A stretch of DNA of 64,000 bases. Origin: Akkermansia muciniphila. Lineage in GTDB: Bacteria > Verrucomicrobiota > Verrucomicrobiia > Verrucomicrobiales > V1-33. The translations under genes and the position numbers were made by a program. The notes below the pieces were generated by a model. The model made no database searches. It was not told the origin of the DNA and saw nothing but the letters and a program-made list of their open reading frames with translations. Location: assembly GCA_945900785.1 (NCBI GenBank), contig CAMDJM010000006.1, positions 30,795-94,794 of the forward strand, given 5' to 3'. Shown here piece by piece: positions 53,909-60,961 of this stretch. How positions within the stretch are numbered: position 1 is the first letter of the stretch; every line of letters begins with the position of its first letter.

Positions 53909-54570
53909 CTCCGGGGGGGCCCGTCGCACTCATCACGGGCGGGCGGGGTGCCTTGGCCCAGGCGCTTCAGGAGGAATTGCAGGCCGCCGGCTGGCAGGTT
54001 AGCGCCCCTCCCCGCAGTGTCCTGGATGTGAGGGACCCCGCCTCCGTCCAGCAGGCCATGGCCAGCCTGGAGCGGATCGATCTGCTGGTGAATACTGCCG
54101 CCCTGCGCCGGGACGCGCCGTTTTTAAAACTGCCGGCCGCCGGGTGGGATGCCGTGCTGGAGACCAATCTGCGTGGGGCGTGGCTCTGCTGTCGTGCTGC
54201 CTTCTCCCGGATGCAGCGGCAGGGCGGGGGCCATATCGTGAATCTGGGCTCGCACACCGCCCGGCATGGGGCCTTGGGGCAGACCGCTTACGGGGCCTCC
54301 AAGGCCGCGCTCCTCGCCCTCACCCAGTCCCTTGCCGCCGAGGGTGGGCCCCATGGAATCCGTGTCAATGCGGTGCTGCCTGGCTGGATGCCGACGCCTT
54401 TTAATCAGGATCTGCCCCCTGCCGTGCATGAAGCGGCCCGGCTCCAGCACCATCTCCAGCAATTCAACACGCCACGGCACACTGCCCGGTTTATCGCTTT
54501 CCTCCACTCCCTGCCGCACACTTCCGGCCAGATTTTCCAGTTGGACAGCCGCCCGGGTTCCTGGCTTTGA
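53905..54570 (+). CDS. Short-chain dehydrogenase/reductase (SDR, FabG-like)
   Basis: 221 residues, a short classical SDR. Cofactor motif ITGGRGALAQAL (TGxxxGxG-like), strand VLDVRDPASV, the NTAALR segment (in place of NNAG), catalytic Ser in GSHTARHG, and YGASKAALLALTQ with the Tyr-x-x-x-Lys pair. Product specificity is unknown. Its start overlaps the stop of the upstream gene by 4 bp, tying a cytoplasmic enzyme to three secreted proteins; the reason is unclear. Confidence 0.88.
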   Translation: MTPGGPVALITGGRGALAQALQEELQAAGWQVSAPPRSVLDVRDPASVQQAMASLERIDLLVNTAALRRDAPFLKLPAAGWDAVLETNLRGAWLCCRAAFSRMQRQGGGHIVNLGSHTARHGALGQTAYGASKAALLALTQSLAAEGGPHGIRVNAVLPGWMPTPFNQDLPPAVHEAARLQHHLQQFNTPRHTARFIAFLHSLPHTSGQIFQLDSRPGSWL

Positions 54571-54707
54571 TCGACCGCCAGCCGGTCAAAAACGGAGCCG
54601 GATCCGGCTTTGGGGAAGTCCGCCAACTTGGCCTTTTTCGTTTGTCACTCTCCGGATCCGCTTCCATCCTGTGATCTGCCGGAAAGACCGGCTTTTGTTT
54701 CCCTCAC

Positions 54708-55496
54708 ATGCCGGACTCCTCACCCAACGCGATTATTTGTTTCGACTTTGACGGCACCCTCGTCGACAACCCCAGCGATCCCTATGAAATCGCCCAGTTG
54801 GAACAGATCCTCACCCACATGGGCAAACGGGGGGCCGTCTGGGGCATCAATACCGGCCGCACCCTCTTTCACACCTTGGATGGCCTGAAGCAGCATGGCT
54901 TCCGCCTCACCCCGGATTTTATCGTCGCCCGGGAAAGCGAGGTCTACCACCAGAACGAATACCGCCGCTGGGTAGACCTGGGCGACTGGAATAAACGCTG
55001 CGCCCACGACCACAAGAAGTTCTACAGGAATCACGCGTCCTTCTTTAAACAACTGCAAAAATATCTCGCCGGGAACTGGCCGGGGGCCCGGTTCATTTCG
55101 GATGACACGGAGCCTGCCGGTCTGGTGGTTCCGGATGATTCGATGATGGTCGGTATCTGCCAGTGGATCGATGCCCAGCTCCCCGGCTCACCCGGACTCG
55201 GCTACCAGCGGAACAGCATCTGGCTGCGCTTTACCCACCAAAATTATCACAAAGGCAGCGCCCTGCAGGAAATCCGCCGGCTCATGCAGATCGGACCGGA
55301 ATACACTTTCGCCGCCGGTGATAACTACAACGATCTTTCCATGCTGCGGCATGAGGTGGCCCACGGTCTGGCCTGCCCGGGCAACGCCATTCCCGATGTG
55401 GCGGCCCACATCAGCGCCCTTGGCGGCTACGTCGCCCCGGCAGAGGCGACCCTCGGCATGGTCAGTGCCCTGCACCACTACTTTTATAACGAGTAA
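54708..55496 (+). CDS. HAD-IIB phosphatase (sucrose-/mannosylglycerate-phosphatase-like)
   Basis: 262 residues. Motif I FDFDGTLVDNP with the nucleophile and acid Asp; motif II GINTGRTL; motif III Lys at about 186-190 in a YHKGSALQEI-like stretch; motif IV FAAGDNYNDLSML. C2 cap between motifs II and III (about 80-180). The family includes Cof-like, trehalose-6-phosphate and mannosyl- or glucosylglycerate phosphatases. A GT81-like synthase is 38 kb away (15062); whether the two act together is unknown. Start at ATG 54708 is the first in frame and gives the motif at the expected distance. Confidence 0.9.
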   Translation: MPDSSPNAIICFDFDGTLVDNPSDPYEIAQLEQILTHMGKRGAVWGINTGRTLFHTLDGLKQHGFRLTPDFIVARESEVYHQNEYRRWVDLGDWNKRCAHDHKKFYRNHASFFKQLQKYLAGNWPGARFISDDTEPAGLVVPDDSMMVGICQWIDAQLPGSPGLGYQRNSIWLRFTHQNYHKGSALQEIRRLMQIGPEYTFAAGDNYNDLSMLRHEVAHGLACPGNAIPDVAAHISALGGYVAPAEATLGMVSALHHYFYNE

Positions 55497-55530
55497 TCCC
55501 TGAAAGAAGGTTGAGAGTGGTGGGATGAGA

Positions 55531-55560
55531 GTCGGCGGTTCAAATCCGTCTCGGGCCACC
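55531..55560 (+). other. tRNA 3' fragment (T arm and acceptor strand)
   Basis: GGCGGTTCAAATCCGTC (55534-55550) is a T arm with a 5-bp stem and TTCAAAT loop; TCGGGCC (55551-55557) is an acceptor 3' strand and A at 55558 a discriminator. No partner GGCCCGA or anticodon arm lies upstream, so the rest of the tRNA is missing. Fragment of this kind is left when an element integrates into a tRNA 3' end. The parental tRNA isotype is not determined. Confidence 0.72.
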
Positions 55561-56247
55561 TCCTTGATTTTCAAGGTAGTAACATTTCCGAAAGAAGATT
55601 CTAAGAACAAGTCCGTCGCAGTCCACGTAGGTCTTTTTCAGGATTGGAGGCGAGGAGGGGCCCCGTTTACCGGCACAGCTCCAGCGCCCGGTAGAAGACC
55701 GGAAAAGATTCATCACTTGTTCCGCCCCCGGCAGGGGTCGCAGCCCCATCCTGCTCCCATCCGCCTGCTGCGGTCCGGGGTTGGGAGAACCTTGCCTGAT
55801 ACATCCTGACCTGCCTGAAAGTGAGTGCGGAACCTTGGGGAAAGGAGATGAATCGCTCGCCCCGCCCGCTTTGGAAATGCGGATGGCTTGCCTCCGCTTT
55901 CCCGAAGGCAGCTTGCTGCCGTTTTCGGTGGAGCTGCGCGCGAAGGGGGAAACGCCCCCAGTCCGTCCGCGGGGCAAGGCCCGCTGGCGAAAGCGAAGGC
56001 AAGCCGTCTGCACTTCAAAAGTCGGGCCGCTGCCGCTTTGAAGTGCGGATGGCTTGCCGGTCGCCCAGGCTTTTGGCCGTCTCCAGGATCAATAATCCCG
56101 GAGGGATCCCAGGAGGTAGCCGCTGTCAAGCCTCCGGCTTGAATGCCGCAAACGGGTTCACCCATTTTCCCGGCTGATCAGGATGTCTGTGCCTTGGTTC
56201 CGGTGGTGGCGTCATCAACGACCACGCCAAGCGGGTGGCTTCCATGT
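55561..56247. other. Intergenic scar region, no gene seen
   Basis: About 690 bp between the tRNA fragment and the dead recombinase. It holds a cluster of palindromic repeats (see 55877-56058) and no credible coding frame. Confidence 0.5.
55877..56058. repeat. GCGGATGGCTTG dispersed elements, three further copies
   Basis: 55878-55934 matches the copy at 38997-39055, including the small palindrome GGCAGCTTGCTGCC where the other has GGCAGCACGCTGCC. A shortened inverted copy lies at 55987-56019 and another at 56037-56058; these two face each other as arms of a palindrome (CACTTCAAA / TTTGAAGTG). Four copies in the window, two of them paired. Confidence 0.65.
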
Positions 56248-56450
56248 TCACCTAACGGCGGCGGCTTTCTCCATGGCCTCACGACCGGTGTGGGTGCAGC
56301 CGTGGCTCACATCAGTGGAATCGTGGCCGATGGAATCCATCACCACCGATTGCGGGATGCGGCATCCTTGAGCAAACTGGTGGCGGTGTGGCGGAGGGAG
56401 TGAAACGAAAGCTCGTATTTGGCGCGGGCGTGGCCGGCTTCGGCGCTGAG
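56248..56450 (-). pseudogene. Tyrosine recombinase (phage integrase) C-terminal remnant
   Basis: Leftward reading from 56450 gives AEAGHARAKYELSFHSLRHT (the H-x-x-R box) and ATSLLKDA; then the frame is lost and the next frame reads PQSVVMDSIGHDSTDVSHGC and THTGREAMEKAAA, ending at 56248. These match the C-terminal box of the phage integrase family. A 1-bp deletion near 56360 (expected AGIP at this point) breaks the frame, and the nucleophile position reads Cys (HGCTHTG) in place of Tyr. The upstream part is not recoverable. The element is therefore dead. It lies about 700 bp from the tRNA fragment, the usual arrangement of an integrated element. Confidence 0.82.
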
Positions 56451-56510
56451 TCATGGTATGGCTGAGCGCCATCCGCCGTTGCTGTTTCTCTGGTGTGGGC
56501 CTCAGCTTCA

Positions 56511-56996
56511 TTACGAAGGCTTTGTGCCGGCAAGAAAAACGAAAGTGCATCCCCCGGCAGAAATAACATCCCCATCGATCAACTGAAGTCCCGCATCCGG
56601 CGGACAAAGCTCGTCGTTTTTCCGGGTCCCGTTTTTGGAACTTAAATCCCGCAGAAAGTAGTGATTGTTCTGGCGGAAGACTTCAAAGTGTTTTTTACTC
56701 AGCCCTGTGTCCGTGCGGCAAATCAAACCACAAGTGGAGGAACGGCCCACAGATAAAGTATCCCCAATCAGGGTCGCATTGGCGGTTCCTCCGGGGTCCG
56801 CCATGACCAGCGAGGCCTCCAAAGGGAAACACGCCAGCCCGGATAGGATTTCTGCCACTGTTCCCAACTGCTGTCCCAGGCGGTCCTTCGCCGGAGCCGC
56901 TATCATCGTGGGGAACAGAGTGCCGCCTGAAGCGGGCAAAGCGTCCAAAGGCGTCCCGTCAGAAGAGAGCAGGGGAATGATCTTAGGTTTATCCAT
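56511..56996 (-). CDS. FHA domain protein
   Basis: 161 residues. FHA phosphothreonine-binding core at about 85-155: LSVGRSSTCGLICR (Gly-Arg-Ser), SKKHFEVFRQNN (Ser-x-x-His) and RDLSSKNGTRKND (Asn-Gly). The N-terminal 80 residues have no recognised domain. FHA proteins bind phospho-Thr peptides; candidate partners here are the Ser/Thr kinase at 60962. Its start lies 11 bp after the stop of the sigma factor, so the two are co-transcribed. Start at ATG 56996 gives the expected spacing. Confidence 0.86.
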   Translation of the reverse strand: MDKPKIIPLLSSDGTPLDALPASGGTLFPTMIAAPAKDRLGQQLGTVAEILSGLACFPLEASLVMADPGGTANATLIGDTLSVGRSSTCGLICRTDTGLSKKHFEVFRQNNHYFLRDLSSKNGTRKNDELCPPDAGLQLIDGDVISAGGCTFVFLAGTKPS

Positions 56997-57007
56997 GCAA
57001 AAAATGG

Positions 57008-57691
57008 TCAGGAATCAGGATCCCCGTTCATGAGATTTTTCATGATCTCTTTCAGGCGTTGTCTTAAAGTGTGAACGATTTGACGCACATGCACCTCGCT
57101 AATGCCGAATGTTTCCGCCGTTTTATTGGCAGACAGGCCGCATAATACGACTTGCTCGAACACTTCGATGTTCCGTCTGCTCCCCCGGTAGGTATCCCGG
57201 AGGAGGACGAGACCCTGATCCAGCATCGCCTGCCGAAACGCCATTTCCGATGCGGCATCCGCCGCTTCATCGGGTTGCGGAGCAGCATCCGGGACTTGTG
57301 CTAAAAGTGCTTCGGCACCGTCGTGCAGGGGCAAGCCTCCCCGCGCTGTAAATTTCCGCGCCTCCCACACCTTGATCTGCACCACCCCTTTCAACCAGGA
57401 ACGGAACTTCACGAAGGAGTGTGTTTCGCCCTCACGCAGGACGGAGGCGTTCCGAAATGTTCCCGTCTCCACCTCATAGAAAAATCCGCGGGCCTCGCGG
57501 AGGACGACCATCATTACCATTTGCAGCACATCATGCGCCTGGTCTGCATCCAATCCCAACCGGACCGCCATCGAGAGCACATAATGCCGGTATTTGGCAT
57601 AGAATTCCCGCCATGGGTCGTCCCCGGCACCCTTCTGCAGTTTTTCCAGCAGTGAGGCACGCGTCTCCAAAGGTGAACGGTGTTCCAACAT
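57008..57691 (-). CDS. ECF-type RNA polymerase sigma factor
   Basis: 227 residues from ATG 57691 (the frame is open to 57844 but the extension is not family-like). Region 2 at about 15-70 (DPWREFYAKYRHYVLSMAVRLGLDADQAHDVLQ) and region 4 near the end, a helix-turn-helix LSANKTAETFGISEVHVRQI. Unusually, a long linker of about 75 residues lies between regions 2 and 4. No anti-sigma factor is beside it. An FHA gene follows in the same transcript, pointing to phospho-dependent control, perhaps through the nearby kinase (60962); that link is inference. Confidence 0.85.
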   Translation of the reverse strand: MLEHRSPLETRASLLEKLQKGAGDDPWREFYAKYRHYVLSMAVRLGLDADQAHDVLQMVMMVVLREARGFFYEVETGTFRNASVLREGETHSFVKFRSWLKGVVQIKVWEARKFTARGGLPLHDGAEALLAQVPDAAPQPDEAADAASEMAFRQAMLDQGLVLLRDTYRGSRRNIEVFEQVVLCGLSANKTAETFGISEVHVRQIVHTLRQRLKEIMKNLMNGDPDS

Positions 57692-57914
57692 TTTGAGAGT
57701 CCGGGAAGAAGGATTAATTTTTCGTCTGCCAGCGCACTTGGTAAGGTAACGGCGAAATAGGCTGTCGGGCCCGGATTTCAAAAACTTTTGAATGTCAACG
57801 ATAACAGCCACGCCCCCCGCGGCATGAGTGTTGCAGCAAACCAATCCGGCTAGTGTTTCAAAAAAGAGCCTTTCGGGAAGGACGGTTCGTCCTGGGCATG
57901 GTCAAACGGCAAAT

Positions 57915-57951
57915 CAGGAATGGCGGCTGGATGCCGCCATTCCTGTTTTTT
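57915..57951 (+). terminator. Hairpin with T run on the + strand
   Basis: A 13-bp perfect stem CAGGAATGGCGGC (57915-57927) / GCCGCCATTCCTG (57933-57945) with a 5-nt loop and six T following (57946-57951). Orientation fits a terminator of a rightward transcript, yet no rightward gene ends just upstream; its position only 18 bp beyond the stop of the leftward gene at 57969 suggests it may serve that gene as a leftward hairpin without a T run. Confidence 0.55.
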
Positions 57952-57968
57952 GATTTCCCGCCGGTTCG

Positions 57969-59219
57969 CTACTGGCTCCCGGCACTGGCAACGAAACCCT
58001 GGAGGCGCGCAGCGATGGTGCGCAGGTTTTCCTCAATGACGGGGTAGGTGCCGCCCTGAATCCGGCGGTTGACCGTGGCGAGGGCCGCCTTGTCACCGGC
58101 GATCAGCACTTCGTGAGGGGTTTGCGCGGGTGGGGTGGTGACAAGGGCATTGCCGAGGGTGCCGTTACGGTTGGGGAACATCGTCGTGAAGGTTTCGAGT
58201 TCCTGCGGGCGGGTGGCAATGGTGGCGAGGCAGCTTTCCAAGGCCGTGAGTTGGGCAGGTGAGGTGACATCGGCGCGGGCGATGAGGGAGCCTCGATGTT
58301 CAGGTGCCCATGAGAGAAGATCCGTATCCGCGGCGATCTGGGTGAGGGTCTGGTCCGGATTCATCGTGGTGAGGCGGTCAAGAGCGAGGTAAGCAGCGTG
58401 GGTGGTGCCGTTCCTCACGGGGTTGCCGTCGGAGTCTGTCAGCCTCATCACACTGGCCATGGCGGAGAATTCAGCGGTGCCGCCGAGATGGACGGCGAGG
58501 TCAAAGGATTCAAAGAATCCGCTGCCGGGCTGGGCGAGCCAGGCGGAATTATCCAGCATCTCCGTCAGGCGGGTGCGAAGCTCCGCGGTGTGGACCCCGT
58601 CCTGATTTTGCCAGCCGAGGCTGCGCAGGGCCAGCGCCCATTCCTCGGCATTTTGACGGTCGGCGAATACGGTCCTGGCATATTCGACGGAGAGATTCGG
58701 GTCGAACTGACCCAGCAGATCGAGCAGGCTGGTGCGCAGCGTGGGGGCGTCCTCCAGCACGCCGCCGGCAGCGAGGGTGAAACCCAGACCTGTAGAAACA
58801 TCGCGCCGGGTATTGAGAAAGGCAACGATAGCGGCGGCGGCCTGGTCGGCGGGAAGGCCGCGCAGCGCTTCCCGGAGCCGGGAGAGAATGGCCCGGGCTT
58901 TGGTGGCGCGCTCTTCTTTAGTTAGCCCGGTCTCTGCGGCGAGGGCTTTGAATTCGGCCTCGAAGGCGGTGAGGGTGGCGGCGACGGCGGGGGGGACTTC
59001 CGTTACCAGACTTTCGGACGGAGATCCTTTCGGCCCGTCCCCGGACAGGCTGGTGAGCGGCAGATCCTGGCTGTTAGCCACCCGGTTCCGGGTGGGTTTT
59101 TCACCTGCCTCTCCGCCCGGATGAGACGGCAGCAGCAGTATCAGGAGTCCTGTAGTCAGGAGGGCCGTGGCCCCTATGCAGGCGGCGGTGCGGCGATGGA
59201 CAAGGCGCTGGGTTTTCAT
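57969..59219 (-). CDS. Membrane-anchored extracytoplasmic helical protein, unknown
   Basis: 416 residues: basic start (MKTQRLVHRR), one membrane helix (about 13-31, CIGATALLTTGLLILLLP) and a large helical remainder with Leu/Ala-rich repeats (ALAAETGLTKEERATKARAIL, AAIVAFLNTRRDVSTGLGF, EEWALALRSLGWQNQDGVH). I recognise no family. Length and helix pattern resemble Verrucomicrobial proteins adjacent to sigma factors, but this is only context. It is leftward, as the sigma factor downstream, with 277 bp between them. Confidence 0.7.
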   Translation of the reverse strand: MKTQRLVHRRTAACIGATALLTTGLLILLLPSHPGGEAGEKPTRNRVANSQDLPLTSLSGDGPKGSPSESLVTEVPPAVAATLTAFEAEFKALAAETGLTKEERATKARAILSRLREALRGLPADQAAAAIVAFLNTRRDVSTGLGFTLAAGGVLEDAPTLRTSLLDLLGQFDPNLSVEYARTVFADRQNAEEWALALRSLGWQNQDGVHTAELRTRLTEMLDNSAWLAQPGSGFFESFDLAVHLGGTAEFSAMASVMRLTDSDGNPVRNGTTHAAYLALDRLTTMNPDQTLTQIAADTDLLSWAPEHRGSLIARADVTSPAQLTALESCLATIATRPQELETFTTMFPNRNGTLGNALVTTPPAQTPHEVLIAGDKAALATVNRRIQGGTYPVIEENLRTIAARLQGFVASAGSQ

Positions 59220-59277
59220 ATCAGGCGGAGAGGTTGGGGTGAAGGTTGGAGTGAGGTGCAGTGGCTGGGGTAATGAA

Positions 59278-60456
59278 TCAGAATGATGTCAGGTTGACGG
59301 TGAAGCTGGTGATCTGTCCGATGTCGCTGGCGGCGCGATCCCGGGCGGAGAGTGTCCAGGTGCCATTGGGGTTGGAGCCGTTCACGATGGAGCTGATGTC
59401 CATTCCGGAGATAATGACATTGTCGGCACTGCCCCCGCTGCGGTTATGAAGCATCAAACTGCGTCCGTTCGGCGCGGTCACCATGACCTCGAGATCTCCT
59501 TTGTAGGGGTGCATAATCGTGCAGGACACGGAGGCGCGGGTGATCCAGGTGGGCAAATTGATGAGGGGGAGGGTCCGCCGCGTCCAGGCAGGGTTGTTAT
59601 CCGGGATGGTCACCTGGGAGGAATTATTGAAGCTGCGGTTCACGTAAGCCGGCGCGTTGATGCCCCCGCCGCTGGAAACGATCGCTGCCGAAACCAGTTT
59701 CATAGCCTCGTGATCAATCGCGCGAACCCCAGCCCCCATGCGGTCAGGGTAGGCGGAAACAGTCACACCCTCCAAACGCCAGTCACCGTTCACATTCTTG
59801 AAGACACCGCCGCCACTCATCCCCGGTCTGACCCAGACGGACGGATTCCAGAAATAATGTCCTGACACACTCGTAAAGGAACTGGTGAAAGGACCGACGG
59901 AGTTCATGTAATAAGCGTCGCTGCCGGGATAGCCGACGATTAGCTTCGAGCCGGTCCCGTTCAGCGGGTGGCTCGTCGTGCTGTTACTGGTCTCCCAGCC
60001 GGCATAGTTCCCGCCGGCGAGATTGCTGAAGGCGTAATGAACGAAGAAGTCGTTGGCGTAGGCGCTGGCCGTTTCACCGCCGCTGTAGCGGCTCCACAAC
60101 CAGCGACCGCGAAAAGCGGTTTTGTTGGTAGCGTTTTCCGGATGGCTGGTGCTGCCGCCATGAAAGGCTGGCGCAAACTTGAAGTTGTCCATCCATCGTC
60201 CATCCTCGAACACGACGTGTGCGCAGGAGACGGCGATCCTGGGATTGACCGCCACCGTTCCACTGCCACGCTGAATGTTCGTCGGGTCGGGATGATCGCC
60301 CCAGACGACACCGCTGGTGCGGTAGGGCGGGCTGGTCAGCAGGTTGCTTGCAACACGGGTTGGAGTGGTCGGGCCGGCGGCCGCAAAGGGAGCAGCGGCG
60401 AGCAGCGCGGTGAGGCTCAGGAGGGTGGTGGCAGTGGTGTTGTTATTCGTTTTCAT
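59278..60456 (-). CDS. Secreted trypsin-like serine protease with C-terminal P-domain
   Basis: 392 residues from ATG 60456: signal peptide (LLSLTALLAAAPFAAA), a chymotrypsin-fold domain with His in AVSCAHVVFEDGR (about 80), a candidate Asp in ANDFFVHY (about 138) and Ser in RPGMSGGGVF (GMSGGG, about 213), then a proprotein-convertase P-domain at about 285-392 (ITRASVSCTIMHPYKGDLEV, GTWTLSARDRAASDIGQI). The P-domain is a jelly roll used for secretion or substrate docking in bacterial proteases. It is the only clearly complete secreted serine protease in the window. Confidence 0.88.
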   Translation of the reverse strand: MKTNNNTTATTLLSLTALLAAAPFAAAGPTTPTRVASNLLTSPPYRTSGVVWGDHPDPTNIQRGSGTVAVNPRIAVSCAHVVFEDGRWMDNFKFAPAFHGGSTSHPENATNKTAFRGRWLWSRYSGGETASAYANDFFVHYAFSNLAGGNYAGWETSNSTTSHPLNGTGSKLIVGYPGSDAYYMNSVGPFTSSFTSVSGHYFWNPSVWVRPGMSGGGVFKNVNGDWRLEGVTVSAYPDRMGAGVRAIDHEAMKLVSAAIVSSGGGINAPAYVNRSFNNSSQVTIPDNNPAWTRRTLPLINLPTWITRASVSCTIMHPYKGDLEVMVTAPNGRSLMLHNRSGGSADNVIISGMDISSIVNGSNPNGTWTLSARDRAASDIGQITSFTVNLTSF

Positions 60457-60826
60457 GGCAGTTGTTTTTCTGTTGGTTTGTTTTTGTTTTAAAGCGCTGG
60501 CCGGAGTGGCGGGCTTCAACTGTCATGCCGGGAGGGAGGGGGTCCGTTATAGTTGGAAGCGAATTTTTTTTCGGAGCGCACCCGGGGGGCCCGTTTCCCC
60601 GTTGCCGGACGGAGCACGCTGGAGGACGGCAAGCAGGCCCTTTTTGCCAAGATCCTGAAAAATGTTATGTTTGATTACGCTTTACCCCTGGACACCCGCA
60701 TCTCCCTGCGGGTGAAACTGCAGGAAAGTGCCTGGAAATACCGGACGGCCGGCAATTCCCCACTGTTTGATGACCCGATTTCCCTCTGAGAAACGCAGGT
60801 AAAAGCCCCCCATCCGCCCTTCCCCG
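60457..60826. other. Intergenic stretch, possible weak coding fragment
   Basis: 370 bp between the leftward protease start and the kinase. A rightward frame near 60610-60789 (ALPLDTRISLRVKLQESAW and on to a stop at 60789) has some protein-like character but no ATG or family; treated as unresolved. Confidence 0.35.
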
Positions 60827-60961
60827 ATGATTGACGAACCGAACATTTTTGAAGTCGCCGCAGATCTTCCCGCTGCGGAGAGGCCCTCCTATCTCGATCT
60901 CTGATGCGCCGGGCATCCCGCAGACCGCGCCCGGCTGGAGGAACTGCTCCGCTCGCATGAC
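60827..60961 (+). other. Kinase N-terminal segment interrupted by an in-frame TGA
   Basis: ATG at 60827 is in frame with the kinase and reads MIDEPNIFEVAADLPAAERP, SYLDL, then TGA (60902-60904), then CAGHPADRARLEELLRSHD. This is the conserved N-terminal helix of PVC Ser/Thr kinases (normally ...YLD-x-ACAGD...LLRAH). A single base change explains the stop; otherwise the frame is intact from 60905. Confidence 0.75.

Noticed and set aside
55485..55560. Complete tRNA gene
   Set aside because: T arm and acceptor 3' strand are present but no matching 5' acceptor, D or anticodon arm can be built upstream.
57853..58047. Small rightward frame over the 57.9-kb hairpin
   Set aside because: Overlaps the hairpin and the leftward gene end, with no motif.
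60553..60789. Small rightward gene before the kinase
   Set aside because: No ATG, no family, and the start is a TTG in a GC-rich stretch.
60902..60904. TGA as a selenocysteine codon in the kinase N-terminus
   Set aside because: Family position is not Cys-dependent and no selenocysteine-insertion hairpin was evident immediately after it; a simple base change explains it better.
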